From positions 295,976,642 through 296,040,641 of the forward strand of contig CM040123.1 of the NCBI GenBank assembly GCA_022559845.1: a stretch of DNA of 64,000 nucleotides, given 5' to 3'. Below, in pieces: positions 22,253 to 32,202 of this stretch (positions are counted from its first letter, which is position 1; each line of letters begins with the position of its first letter). Below the pieces are notes generated by a model. It was not told where the DNA came from and did no database searches. It saw nothing but the letters and a program-made list of their open reading frames with translations. Origin of the DNA: Amorphophallus konjac. Lineage: Eukaryota > Streptophyta > Magnoliopsida > Alismatales > Araceae. The translations under genes were made by a program, and so were the position numbers.

Positions 22253-23457
22253 TGTAATCTGGATAAGAAATAAAAGACAACTTAAGATATGTTCAAATTC
22301 TAACTTAGATGTGATTTTCTATCTTAGTTAGTCCCACTATTTTTTGATCGAACTATATAACCCTCAATATATAGAATGGGAGATCAACGAGATCAACCTA
22401 GTGGGTCGGAATCCCAACGAGACCGATGTATGACCTTGTAGAAAGCACAACAAGCCATACACCATCTCAAGGGCAGTCAACAAGCATTTGCATCCAATGC
22501 AATATCCGATTTCGGCCCCCGAGAAATCATCCCCTTGTGGAAAGCACAACAAGGGATACCCTCGGTTAGATCTAACCATCATTACGATATGGCAATGAGT
22601 TCATGATCCGACCCTTGTGGAAAGCACAACAAGGTCGGGTTTAATTTCTCACCCCATTGAGGCCTAGCCTTGGGATTACATCCCGCCTCCAAGCCCATGA
22701 ACCTTGTGGAAAGCACAACAAATCCATGAGTTAAAGACGTTCATTAACCGCATAATGATGGAGGGCCATGACGACTCCTAGAGCCACGTTTACCAGATCT
22801 AAAATTAAATCGCGAGGGAATTTGATTTTATCTTGATCTCACCCTAGATGGTAATATAAACATATCTATTATATTTACCGTACCTAGTAGTTTGCACAAA
22901 GTAAATGCATCCACATGCAAAATTAAATCACAAGTGATCATGGACTTTATTCCTAATGTAACTAAGACATCCGGCCCACTTCCGAAGTAGTTGGATCGTC
23001 CTCGTCGGGTGTGCTCCGCACTTTCAAACTCCGATGCCACATTAATTACAACTTTTACACGGCACACATGCCGGCAAAATATAAATTACATGTCAATAAA
23101 ATTCCAGCATCCCTTAGGGCGAGTACAACTTTAAAGAGAGATAGAAGTACATATGAATTTTAACAGAGAGAGAAAGGAGATTCGCAGACCCCAATTAATT
23201 ACATTAACCAAGTCCATGATCACTTGCCAACCCATTCAAGTAAAATCAATCAAGGGTTATTTCTAGAAATAATCCTTACTTTTCGATTTAAAAAATGGGA
23301 TGTGCAAACAAAAATAGTCTAGATTTGTTTAATTTAAAAAATCGAAGTTGGATTAACTAAAATTAAACACTTAAGCAAGCCAATACAAGGTAAATAAAGT
23401 AACTCACGTAAAGAACCATAATTTCTAATAGGGACATGCATATTTGAATCTAATTCA
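22253..23457 (-). other. E6 5' leader with four constant-loop hairpins (left arm)
   Basis: 1.2 kb between gag and the inverted repeat. It contains four copies of CTTGTGGAAAGCACAACAAG (plus strand) at about 22434-22454, 22532-22555, 22612-22634 and 22702-22721, each at the tip of a longer stem. No standard primer site; TGGCATCGGAGT (minus strand, about 23030) is only a weak match to the Met-tRNA site. Confidence 0.7.
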
Positions 23458-24054
23458 AATCCTTTTAGAAAGGCATATAAGAGGGGCTTAATATATATGT
23501 ACAATAATGAAAGGGATACATATGCAATATCGGTTAATATGGGCTCTTTTATAAAGGGCTAAATCCTATAAATATGCATCCTACGAGAGCTCTCTTCTTC
23601 TTCTGGCCTAATCAAGCATTAAGGCAAGAAAGAAGGATTAGCTCCTCCCCCCTTTCCTCCCTCTTGCTTTCTCTCTCCAGAAAGGGAAAGAACGGGAAGA
23701 TCGTGCCCGGGAGGACACCGTCGTTGCGCAAGGATCCATGTGGATCTGCTCTAGAGGCCGTACTTCTGTGCGGTGCGGTGTTTGTGAAATTCTACATCGG
23801 ACATTGCGGACATCGTCGTTCTGCGCAAGGTGAAATCTGCAACTCGTAGTTAGGGGTTGGGTAATTAATGCATCAATTAGAGTACAGATCTAGGATTCCA
23901 TCAAGCCGGGTTCGGGTAAATAAATTTTGTTATCCGCTGCGTTGCCCGAATTGTACTATGTGCAACCCACAGGATCTGAAACCTGACCTTGCCACTGGAA
24001 AGATCAAAACTGGAGGACCAATCCTCCCTTCCTCTGACACCTAGAGGGAAACCG
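23458..24054 (-). repeat. 600-bp inverted repeat flanking E6, copy 2 (left arm)
   Basis: Reverse-complement partner of 16667-17265. It places the promoter/R/U5-like block of the copia LTR in the wrong orientation on the 5' side of the element. Confidence 0.85.
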
Positions 24055-24471
24055 TGAGTGACACCCCGTCACTCACAACCGGAGACACCAGTCTTCCTTC
24101 TCCTGTTCGCACAGGAGGAACCCCGATCCCAGAACATGGAATCAGAAGACACAAAGGAAATGAAAATAACAAATAAAAAGGCATAAAGGAAAACAAACGA
24201 ATGTGGCTCCAATGAGCAGGATGGCTCTGGATTTGATCCACGAGACCAATCTTCAAACAGATCTTCAAATATAGGCTCAACTGCTTCAATCTCAATCCTC
24301 CTCTCTTTCTCTATGTAATACACTTTTTCTCTTCCTTTTCTGCTGCTCACTCACTGGCTCCCCTTCTTCTTCTCTGGTGGTCTCTCTTTCTTCTCTCAGA
24401 CGACCACTCTCTCTTCTACACAACCCTTTTTCTTTTTTCCTTGCGCCATACCCTTCTTCGAAGGATGAAGG

Positions 24472-24484
24472 TCTTATATAAATA
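24472..24484 (-). promoter_or_regulatory. E5 LTR putative TATA box
   Basis: TATTTATATAAGACC on the minus strand, about 1.6 kb from the LTR start; in the right arm the copy is TATATATATAAG at about 43162-43175. Confidence 0.5.
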
Positions 24485-24755
24485 TACAAAATAGAGTATC
24501 GGAACCCATTTGGATAAGGTAATTTGATACCCTTTAATTCTCATTTGCCATGTGGTAAAAGAGAGAAGATTCCTCTAGATTTAGAGTTTGAATTACGTGC
24601 CCACAATTTGCTGACTTGAAATCACGTGCCACCGCTTTAGTTTGAGCTCACGTGCTTGCCTGCTAAACATTTACTGCTGTCACTTAAATGTTGAGGCTGC
24701 CTGCCATGTGTTCGCCTATTCGTCATACTCAGCTGCTTAAGTTCACTAACACAGT

Positions 24756-25633
24756 TGCACTGACCTTGCAATTAGGAAGACTTCAACTGCATCGACCATT
24801 GCTTCTTGATAACTTCTGACCGAGCTGTTATGAATTGCTCCACCAAGTTGCCTTAACAAGTGCATTGACCTGTGTGATCGAGGAATGCTGATGTGCACTG
24901 ACCTAATAATGCAGGGCTTCTACTGCCTTGACCTTGTGCATTGTAATGTGCACCGACCTTGTAAGCAAATGTGCATCGACCTTCTATGCAGATGTGCATC
25001 GACCTTCATGCACAAAGTATATGTGCACAGACCTTGTAAACAATGTGCATTGACCTTCTATGCAGATATGCATTGACCTTCTTGCACAAAGTATATATGC
25101 ACAGACCTTGTAAACAAATGTGCATCGGCCTTGCCCCATTGAAAGCAAGCATGCACTAACCTTGATGCGTTAAAAGCAAATATGCACTGACCTTAGTTCT
25201 TCATGTGCACTGACTTTGGAGACATGAGTTGTTCAGCTGCATTGACCTTGGTTCACATGTGCACAGACCTTCTGCTATGTGCTCCGACCTTGATTCACAT
25301 GTGCACAGATAGTCTGCTATGTGCACCGACCTTGACTTTCTCATGTGCATGGACCTTCAGCAACATGCACCGACCTTGAACCATTGAAGGCTAAACATGC
25401 ACCGTCTTTGTGAGCTTCAAGTCTTCATGTGCATCGACCTTAGTACTGCATTCACCTGATGTGCATCGACCTTATTGGTCAGAACGGTAGAAGGTGCACT
25501 GACCTTTCTTCTGAAGTAACTCAGGTAGCATCGACCTGTGCTCTGTGCTAGAGAGAGGTGCACTGACCTTGACTTGTGCTAGCAGGAGGTGCACCAACCT
25601 TGGCTCTATGCTCGCAAGAGGTGCACCGACCTT
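24756..25633. repeat. degenerate GTGCAYYGACCTT array in the E5 LTR (left arm)
   Basis: About twenty exact GACCTT hexamers and several near matches, nearly all preceded by RTGCAY with two variable bases between, spaced roughly 20-50 bp. The frame 24885-25076 is produced by this repeat. Confidence 0.9.
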
Positions 25634-26044
25634 ACTGTCAACCATTAGTACAGCTTGTACTGACTGGAGCTTTGACTGGCTGAACTAGACTATTGACTTT
25701 TTGTTGACTATGCATTTACGTTATTGACCATGTTGACTTTGTCTCATTTCTTCTAATTTTAACTGACTTTACTCTTACCTCATGCTGATTCCTTACTGTC
25801 AATTGTTCTCCACAGTCTAACTGTCCTGCCAATGTCCTATACCATACTTTCCAGCATGCACATGAGAATGCACATGAAGAGTTAAGACATATATCATCAT
25901 CAATCGTACACACACATCATGACATCATCAAAATCACAACCTTCTGCTCATATCATTATGATGGAAGTAATGCATGAATCCATATGACATCATAAACCAA
26001 TGAGTCATAGTGTTTGACATCATCAAAACCACAGGGGTACAACA

Positions 26045-27309
26045 CCCACTTCCACTTGGGAATGTCTAGAGGATGTAACTTACCGACGGGCGTTTAGTGT
26101 TCTACCTTGACTTGTTGGCACGTGAGACAGTGAGAAACAAACATGAGACAATGAGAAACAAAGTCTGCTACCTCCCTTTTCATGTTGGGCCACCAAAAGA
26201 TCCGTTTCAAGTCCTAGTACATCTTGGTAGATTCGGGGTGAATGTGTACCTTGATCGGTGAGCTTCTTCAAGAATCTTCTTCTTTAATTCTGGATAGTCT
26301 GGTACGCAAGTCCTTTCTCGGAATAATAATCTTCCATCTGATGCTAGCTTGAAATCAGGTTGTTCTTCAAGCTTGTCCTTTATTTCTACTAGCATCGTGT
26401 CCTCATCTTGTAGCCCTTTGATTTCAGAGAGTAGATCTGTTGTATCCTCATGTGTGATAAAGTAATACACCTTTTCTCCTTGTCCATGCTTATATCCAAC
26501 TTAGAGAATTACTCTAGCATCTTCCACTCTTGGATCATACAGTTGGCCAATAATGCTCTCGGCTTTCGACTAAGGGCATCAGCTACGAAATTACCCTTTC
26601 CAGGATGATATTGTATAGTGAAGTCGAAGTCCTTGAGATACTCAAGCCAACATCTTTGTCTCATGTTTAATTCCCTTTGGGAGAATAAGTACTTGAGACT
26701 CTTTTGATCGGAGTACACGGTGAATTGTTCTCCATAGAGATAGTGCATCCAGATCTTTAAAGCAAACACTACCGCGGTGAACTCTAGGTCGTGCTCCGGA
26801 TAGTTCTCCTTATGCTTCTTTAGTTGCCGAGAAGAGTAAGCAATGACTCTTCGTTGTTGCATTAATACACACTCAAGGCCAATACCATATGCATCGGTAT
26901 ATACCTCAAATTTCTCTACTTCAGTTGGTAATGCCAAGACATGAGCAGTTGTCAGATGATCTTTCAAGGCTTGAAAGCCCTTATCGCAGTCTTCATTCCA
27001 CTTATAAGGAATCTCCTTGCTGGTTATCCTAGTAAGAGGAATAGCGATCTTGGAGAAGTCCTTTATGAATCACCGATAATAGCCAGCTAGACCCAAGAAG
27101 CTACGAATCTCGGTAGCGTTGGTCAACCTTTCCCAATTCTTCATAGCCTCGACTTTTGACGGATCAACATAATCCCATCCTTTGAGATCACATATCCTAA
27201 GAAGATACTTCCTCGAGCCAGAAATCACACTTGCTAAGCTTGGCATAGAGTTGATTCTTCCTTAATATTTGTAAGGCAGTCCTTAAATGCTCTTCATGAT
27301 CTTCCTCGG
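26045..27309 (-). pseudogene. E2-type gypsy pol fragment: RT end, RNase H, integrase start (left arm)
   Basis: On the minus strand the fragment begins just after where the RT catalytic motif would be ([13 protein letters not shown]), passes the [13 protein letters not shown] motif, RNase H ([20 protein letters not shown]) and the integrase zinc-binding region, and stops at the integrase core where the E5 LTR inserted (26044/26045). Several stops and small shifts break it. The left copy has TDAY where the right has TDAS. Confidence 0.8.
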
Positions 27310-28544
27310 TGTAACGCCCAAGAATTTTCTAGATTTAAATAGAATTATCAAACATTTAAATGAGCTATTAAACGAATTACTATTAATTAAGTCTCATTAA
27401 GTAAAGGCCTTCTACTAACAAATAGATTACGCCCATCTAATTGAACCCAAAGGACCTAAAACCAAAGCCCAAAAGAGTTGGCCCATATTCTAGAAGCTTA
27501 ATTTCTGGAATTTCAGAATTTAAGTGGATAAATAGGATAAATAGATAATAGGGGGAAGAGTTTGAAACAGTTCAAACTCGGCGCCCAAGGTAATTGACGG
27601 TCTATCGTAAGATCGCATAGGGATCAAAAATGGTCCACTATTAGACCGTCTACCAAAGTCCGATCATGAACAGCAAGATGGCGTGAAAAACTCCAATTTT
27701 CCAGACCAAATCCCTAGGGATTGATGCAATCTGTTAATTAGAAGACTCTAGAGGGTATCAAGATTGGATTGGAGACCTAATTAGGACTCTACGTTCGTCC
27801 AAATCCATGAAACCTAGCTAAAACCTATAAATAGACCCCAGAACCACCCTGCGCGACCCTTACATTTGGCTCGTGTGGAACTAAGGTAAGGAGATTTTAT
27901 TTCAAGTAGGTTCTTTAAAATCTTTTATTCACAATACTCATGTCTAACCCCCCTAAAAATTTTGTTCTAGGAGATCAAATCTACAAGGAGTTAGGGGCTT
28001 CCAAAGTTGCTAATCCTACACAAATAACCCAGGAATCTGTGCAACGGCCCAGCTAAGATCAGAGGAATAGAAGCCCTAAACGAGATATTTAGAACTAGTA
28101 ACTTTAGAACTTTTTGTTCTCCTTTATGTCTTCTACCAACCCTTCAAATTTCACGTCCTTAGGTCAAGGGAATTAGGAGATACAGGAAGGTGAAGTCAGT
28201 GGTTTAGCACATGACGTGCAGAACTAGGGTTTACTTCCAGTCAAGAATTCCAAGTTTTGGGAGAAGATCAGAGGTAGGTTATCTCATGAATGGCTTAAAC
28301 ATGATTCTAGGAGTAAAAGCCCTCTTCTTACGGTCAATTTCATACTTTCTACACGGAGTAATTATGGTTTTATCTTGATCATGTATAGCATGCATAAACA
28401 TAACCCTTAAACAATAAAAATGAACTTTGGTTTATTTTACTGAAACCATGCATCTCCACGTCTTAAATATGGTGTTAACAAATAATATTTAATTGTTTAC
28501 ATGTTTTATATTGCAAAATTATTTGGCCTTAGATTAGTTTGATT
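27310..28544 (+). repeat. E2 LTR in left arm, cut at the duplication breakpoint
   Basis: Starts TGTAACGCCCAAG and includes a TATA box (CTATAAATAGACC near 27825). Plus orientation, facing away from the minus-strand pol fragment beside it. Ends abruptly at 28544 where truncated E7 LTR begins; the right arm copy continues a further 220 bp. Confidence 0.8.
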
Positions 28545-29209
28545 AGGTTGCCTTGGAGGTTGAGAAGGTGTATGGGGAATGGGAAGGGTTGCCTAGGGTG
28601 GAGGAGGTATTGAAGGGAGTTATGGGCCTTGGGAAGATGAAAGGGTGGAGGGGTGAGGTGGCAGCTGAGGTGGCAAGGGGGAGGGGAGGTGAAGGGCCAA
28701 GTTCACCCAAGGGAGGGGAGAAGAGAGAGAGTGGGGTTCGCCCCCTAGAGAGAGAGAGAGAGAGAGAGAGAAAGCTAGAGAGAGAGAGAGAGGATTGCAC
28801 TTATGCTCAAAATGCTCAAATATTCATTACCCATCTCAAGTGGGGGTTGGGGTCCTATTTATAGGGATCCCAACATTTACAAAAAGTCCCTGGAGAATAT
28901 GCTAAAAGCAAATAAGCAAGGGGGTGTGGGAAGGAAGAGGGCGCCCATGGGCCAGGCCCATCTAATTGGGCCCATATGACCCCCTAGCCGAACAAACATA
29001 GATAAATAACGTGACGACCTAGGGACATGACTCAAAATAAAGACAAGTACATCAAAATGACTCAAGAAAGGAGAAAATGCCTCAATATGTCCTCAGTAAT
29101 AAACTCACGTGTCGTCGTGGGCCCATCAAGTCGTGCAGTCGCACACTACCCGTCTCCGGAAGGGAGAGAGGTGTCGAGCCAAAGGGAATTATAGGTGATG
29201 TCCCCATCA
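28545..29209 (-). repeat. E7 3' LTR, truncated
   Basis: 665 bp matching about 38228-38880; the remaining ~1.7 kb of the 2387-bp LTR is missing because the left arm starts at 28544. Includes a (GA)n tract at 28748-28793. Confidence 0.9.
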
Positions 29210-31203
29210 ACTCCTCCGGGCTGCGAAGAGCTCAACTCTGTCGAGAAAGGGTCCACTCGACTGCGGTAATGCTCCAGGAGGTCGGGGTCCAGCTGCTGAA
29301 GATCCTCCCTACTCACCCATGAATCATCTGAAGGGGGCCGGCCCTTCCACCTGACCAAGTATCGCTCGTATGCTTTGCTCCGGGTGACAGTGACCTGTTC
29401 ATCCAATATCCGCTCTATTTGCTCCCGTTGGCCCCTCTGGACTGGTGGAACTCTCTCATGGGTGGTGGCTCTCTCAGAAGGTGGAACAGGCTCAATTCCC
29501 TCACTAGGTGTCACCGTGGGACCCCTATATGGCACCAAGTCAGCCACATTGAATGTGGGACTTACTGCGTACTCCTCGGGGAGGTCCAACACGTAAGCGT
29601 TTGTGCCAATCCTCCTCAGAACCTGGAAGGGGCCTGATCCACGCGACCTCAGTTTGGAGACATTTCCAGGGAAAAGCCTCTCAGTTCTTACCATCACATA
29701 GTCACCCACGTGAAACTCCTGGTGGCGTCGGTGGGAATCGGCCGTCTTTTTATACACCTCATTGCTTTTGTTAATGTGTTTGCGGATCTCCTCATGCAAT
29801 TCTTTCATGTGTTGGGCAAACGACTCAGCACTAATAGACACTCTAGCATGCGTAGGCAAAGGAATGAGATCTGTAGGCTTTCTAGGTTTGTACCCATGCA
29901 CAGCTTCAAATGGACTCATCCCTATCGACCTATTCACTGAATTGTTGTATGCAAACTCTGCTTGGGGTAATATGAGATCCCAATTCCCGGGGCGATCCTC
30001 AACAAGACACCGGAGTAGATTCCCAAGACTCCTATTAATGACTTCGGTCTGGCCGTCGGTTTGAGGGTGATAGGCCGTGGAAAATTTGAGAAGGGTCCCC
30101 ATTAGGTGCCAGAGGGTTTTCCAGAAATAGCTGGTGAATTTGACATCCCTATCAGAAATGATGGTCTTGGGTAGGCCATGGAGGCGAACTACCTCATCGA
30201 AGAATAGGCGGGCCACATGAGAGGCATCGGAGGTTTTAGAGCAGGGGATGAAATGGGCCATCTTTGAAAACCTATCCACTATGACAAAGATTGAATCATG
30301 CCTTTTTTGAGTCCTAGGTAGGCCTAAGATGAAGTCCATGCTTAAGTCCTGCCAGGGATGATCAGGGACAGGGAGTGGGGTGTATAGGCCAGTGTTCTGC
30401 CTTGTCTGTTTGGCTGAGGCACATATCCGACACTGTCCTACAATTTTGGCTACATCTCTTTTGAGACTTGGCCAGTAGAACTGACCCTCAACCAAAGCAA
30501 TGGTCTTATGCACCCCAAAATGCCCAGCAAGGCCTCCTGCATGTAACTCCCAGACCAGGAAATCTCGTAGAGAGGTTCTAGGTATGCAAAGTCTATGGCC
30601 TTTGAAGATGAACCCGTCCTCTAAGATGAATCCTTGGTGTTCCCTAGGTGAGAGGGTGGACAGAGTGGTATGGATTGGACCAAAGTCTGGGCAATCAGAG
30701 TACTCTTTCTTGAGTCTTTCAAATCCTATGACTTCCACCCGAATGGTAGCTAGCAGGGAAATTCTCCTACTGAGGGCATCGGCAGCACGGTTTTCACTTC
30801 CGGCCTTATGTTTGATCACAAATGTGTAGGCCTGGATGTATTCGACCCATCGGGCATGCCGAGCATTCAGTTTCTGCTGGGAGTTGAGGTATTTCAGGGC
30901 CTCATGGTCGGAGAATATGACAAATTCTTTAGGCAAGAGATAGTGTCTCCAATGTCGGAGGGATTGCACCACAACATAAAATTCCTTGTCGTAGGTGGAG
31001 TTTTTCATCCTGGCATCACACAACTTCTCACTAAAGTAGGCCACTGGGTGCCCTTCCTGGCTGAGGATCCCGCCAATTCCTACCCCGGAGGCATCACAAG
31101 TCACCTCAAAGACTTTGGAGAAGTCAGGGAGGCATAATACAGGGGCTTGGGTCATCCTTTCCTTGAGCTCTTGGAAGGCCCTAGATGCCGACTTGGTCCA
31201 CAC
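29146..31203 (-). pseudogene. E7 RNase H, integrase and chromodomain
   Basis: A 685-codon open frame, itself uninterrupted. RNase H with catalytic Asp in TCDASG (about 36) and ADALSR (about 141-146). Integrase HHCC finger at about H221, H228, C258, C261; catalytic core D290 (MDFILG), D351 (SDRDVKF) and E387 (GQTEVINR); a GPF-type module near 530; chromodomain about 600-655 (YLVRWKGRP, DDSWV). All catalytic residues are present. The last ~22 codons run into the 3' LTR. It lacks its own start because it continues from the RT frame; a frameshift near 31240 disconnects it, hence pseudogene. Confidence 0.88.
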
Positions 31204-32202
31204 AAAGGTCCGCTTTTTAAGGCAGTCGGTGATAGGGGCACGAACCCACGGATGAACCTACAGTAAAAGGTGGCTAATCCATGAAAACTCCGGACTTCAT
31301 GGAGAGTGCGGGGCTCCGGCCAATCGAGAATGGCTTGGACCTTTTCAGGGTCCATGGATACCCCTTCGGTGGAGACAACATACCCAAGGAAGGTAATGGA
31401 TTTTGTCATGAAGTGACATTTTCCAAAATTGGCAAAGAGGCTTTCCTTCCTAAGGGTGGTGCAGACTTGCCTTAGATGATTGAGGTGGGCTTCTTTGGAC
31501 TGGCTGTAGATGAGGATGTCATCAAAATAGACTACCAGGAAGACTCCAATGTAGGGCTTAAGGACCTCAGTCATAAGGCGCATAAAGGTGCTTGGGGCAT
31601 TAGAGAGCCCAAAGGGCATCACCAGCCATTCATAGAGCCCATCCTTGGTTTTAAAGGTAGTTTTCCATTCATCCCCGAGCCTTATCCTAACCTGATGGTA
31701 GCCACTTTTGAGGTCTATCTTGGAGAAAATGGTGGCTCCAGCTAGCATGTCAAGCATATCGTCAAGTCTAGGTATGGGAAACCTATATTTGACCGTGATC
31801 TTGTTGATGGCCCTACTGTCGACACACATCCGCCATGTCCCATCTTTCTTTGGTGTGAGGAGGGCTGGGACAGCACAAGGACTTTTGCTAAGGCGGAGGA
31901 AGCCTTTTCTAATGAGTTCCTCCACTTGCCTCCTAAGTTCAGCATGCTCAGTGGGGTTGAGGCGGTAGTGGGGAAGGTTTGGGAGGGTGGCCCCTGGGAC
32001 CAGGTCAATAGCATGTTGGACATCCCTCATGGGTGGCAGTTGATCGGGAAGCTCCTCGGGGAACACATCCTTGAATTCTTCTAGGAGAGGGTGTATTTCC
32101 ACAGGGTGGGGATTGGAGGGTGTTGCCTCCCCTAGACAAAGGACAACAGCACACAAGGGTGTTCCTTGAGCTAGTTCTTCCTCGAGTTCTTTCCTAGAGA
32201 TG
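31204..32202 (-). pseudogene. E7 reverse transcriptase
   Basis: The continuous frame (31152-32252) holds the RT fingers and palm: [32 protein letters not shown] and the catalytic YFDDILIYS (YFDD at about residues 242-245), then FLGYVVS and a [12 protein letters not shown] motif. The first 17 codons of the frame are E8 LTR sequence, not RT. The frame is lost near 31240 just before RNase H. It copies genomic RNA to DNA inside the particle. Confidence 0.88.
32198..32202. repeat. E8 target-site duplication, left
   Basis: AGATG, identical to 34557-34561. Confidence 0.85.

Larger units (their letters stand above)
24055..26044 (-). repeat. E5 LTR, 5' portion, left arm
   Basis: On the minus strand starts TGTTGTACCCCTGTGG at 26044 with the GATGATGTCAAAC phrase of SIRE-type LTRs, carries the GACCTT array, a TATA box and a leader with hairpins (CTCCTGT/ACAGGAG near 24103, GTGAGTGAC/GTCACTCAC at 24055-24077). 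Small frames in it (24041-24489) are not credible genes. Confidence 0.7.
6660..28544 (+). repeat. left arm of the large inverted duplication
   Basis: The reverse complement of 39101-57770 element by element. Length 21885 bp; subtracting the private E4 insertion and its 5-bp duplication leaves 18666 bp against 18670 bp on the right. In a hand-aligned 230-bp stretch of the E3 LTR I count 4 substitutions, so divergence there is about 2%. Confidence 0.9.

Noticed and set aside
23020..23045. TGGCATCGGAGT as the copia primer-binding site
   Set aside because: Three mismatches to the Met-tRNA complement and no CA-ending LTR edge beside it.
16659..24089. Copia region as a Mutator-like element with 600-bp TIRs and 9-bp target duplication
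   Set aside because: The 9-bp match GGAGACACC is not flush with the repeat end on the right (27 extra bases), the repeats carry LTR promoter sequence, and no transposase is present.
24756..25633. GACCTT array as a CRISPR-like array
   Set aside because: Units are short and degenerate, spacing is irregular, and the context is a plant LTR.
28748..28793. (GA)n tract as a functional feature
   Set aside because: Simple microsatellite shared by both E7 LTRs with length differences.
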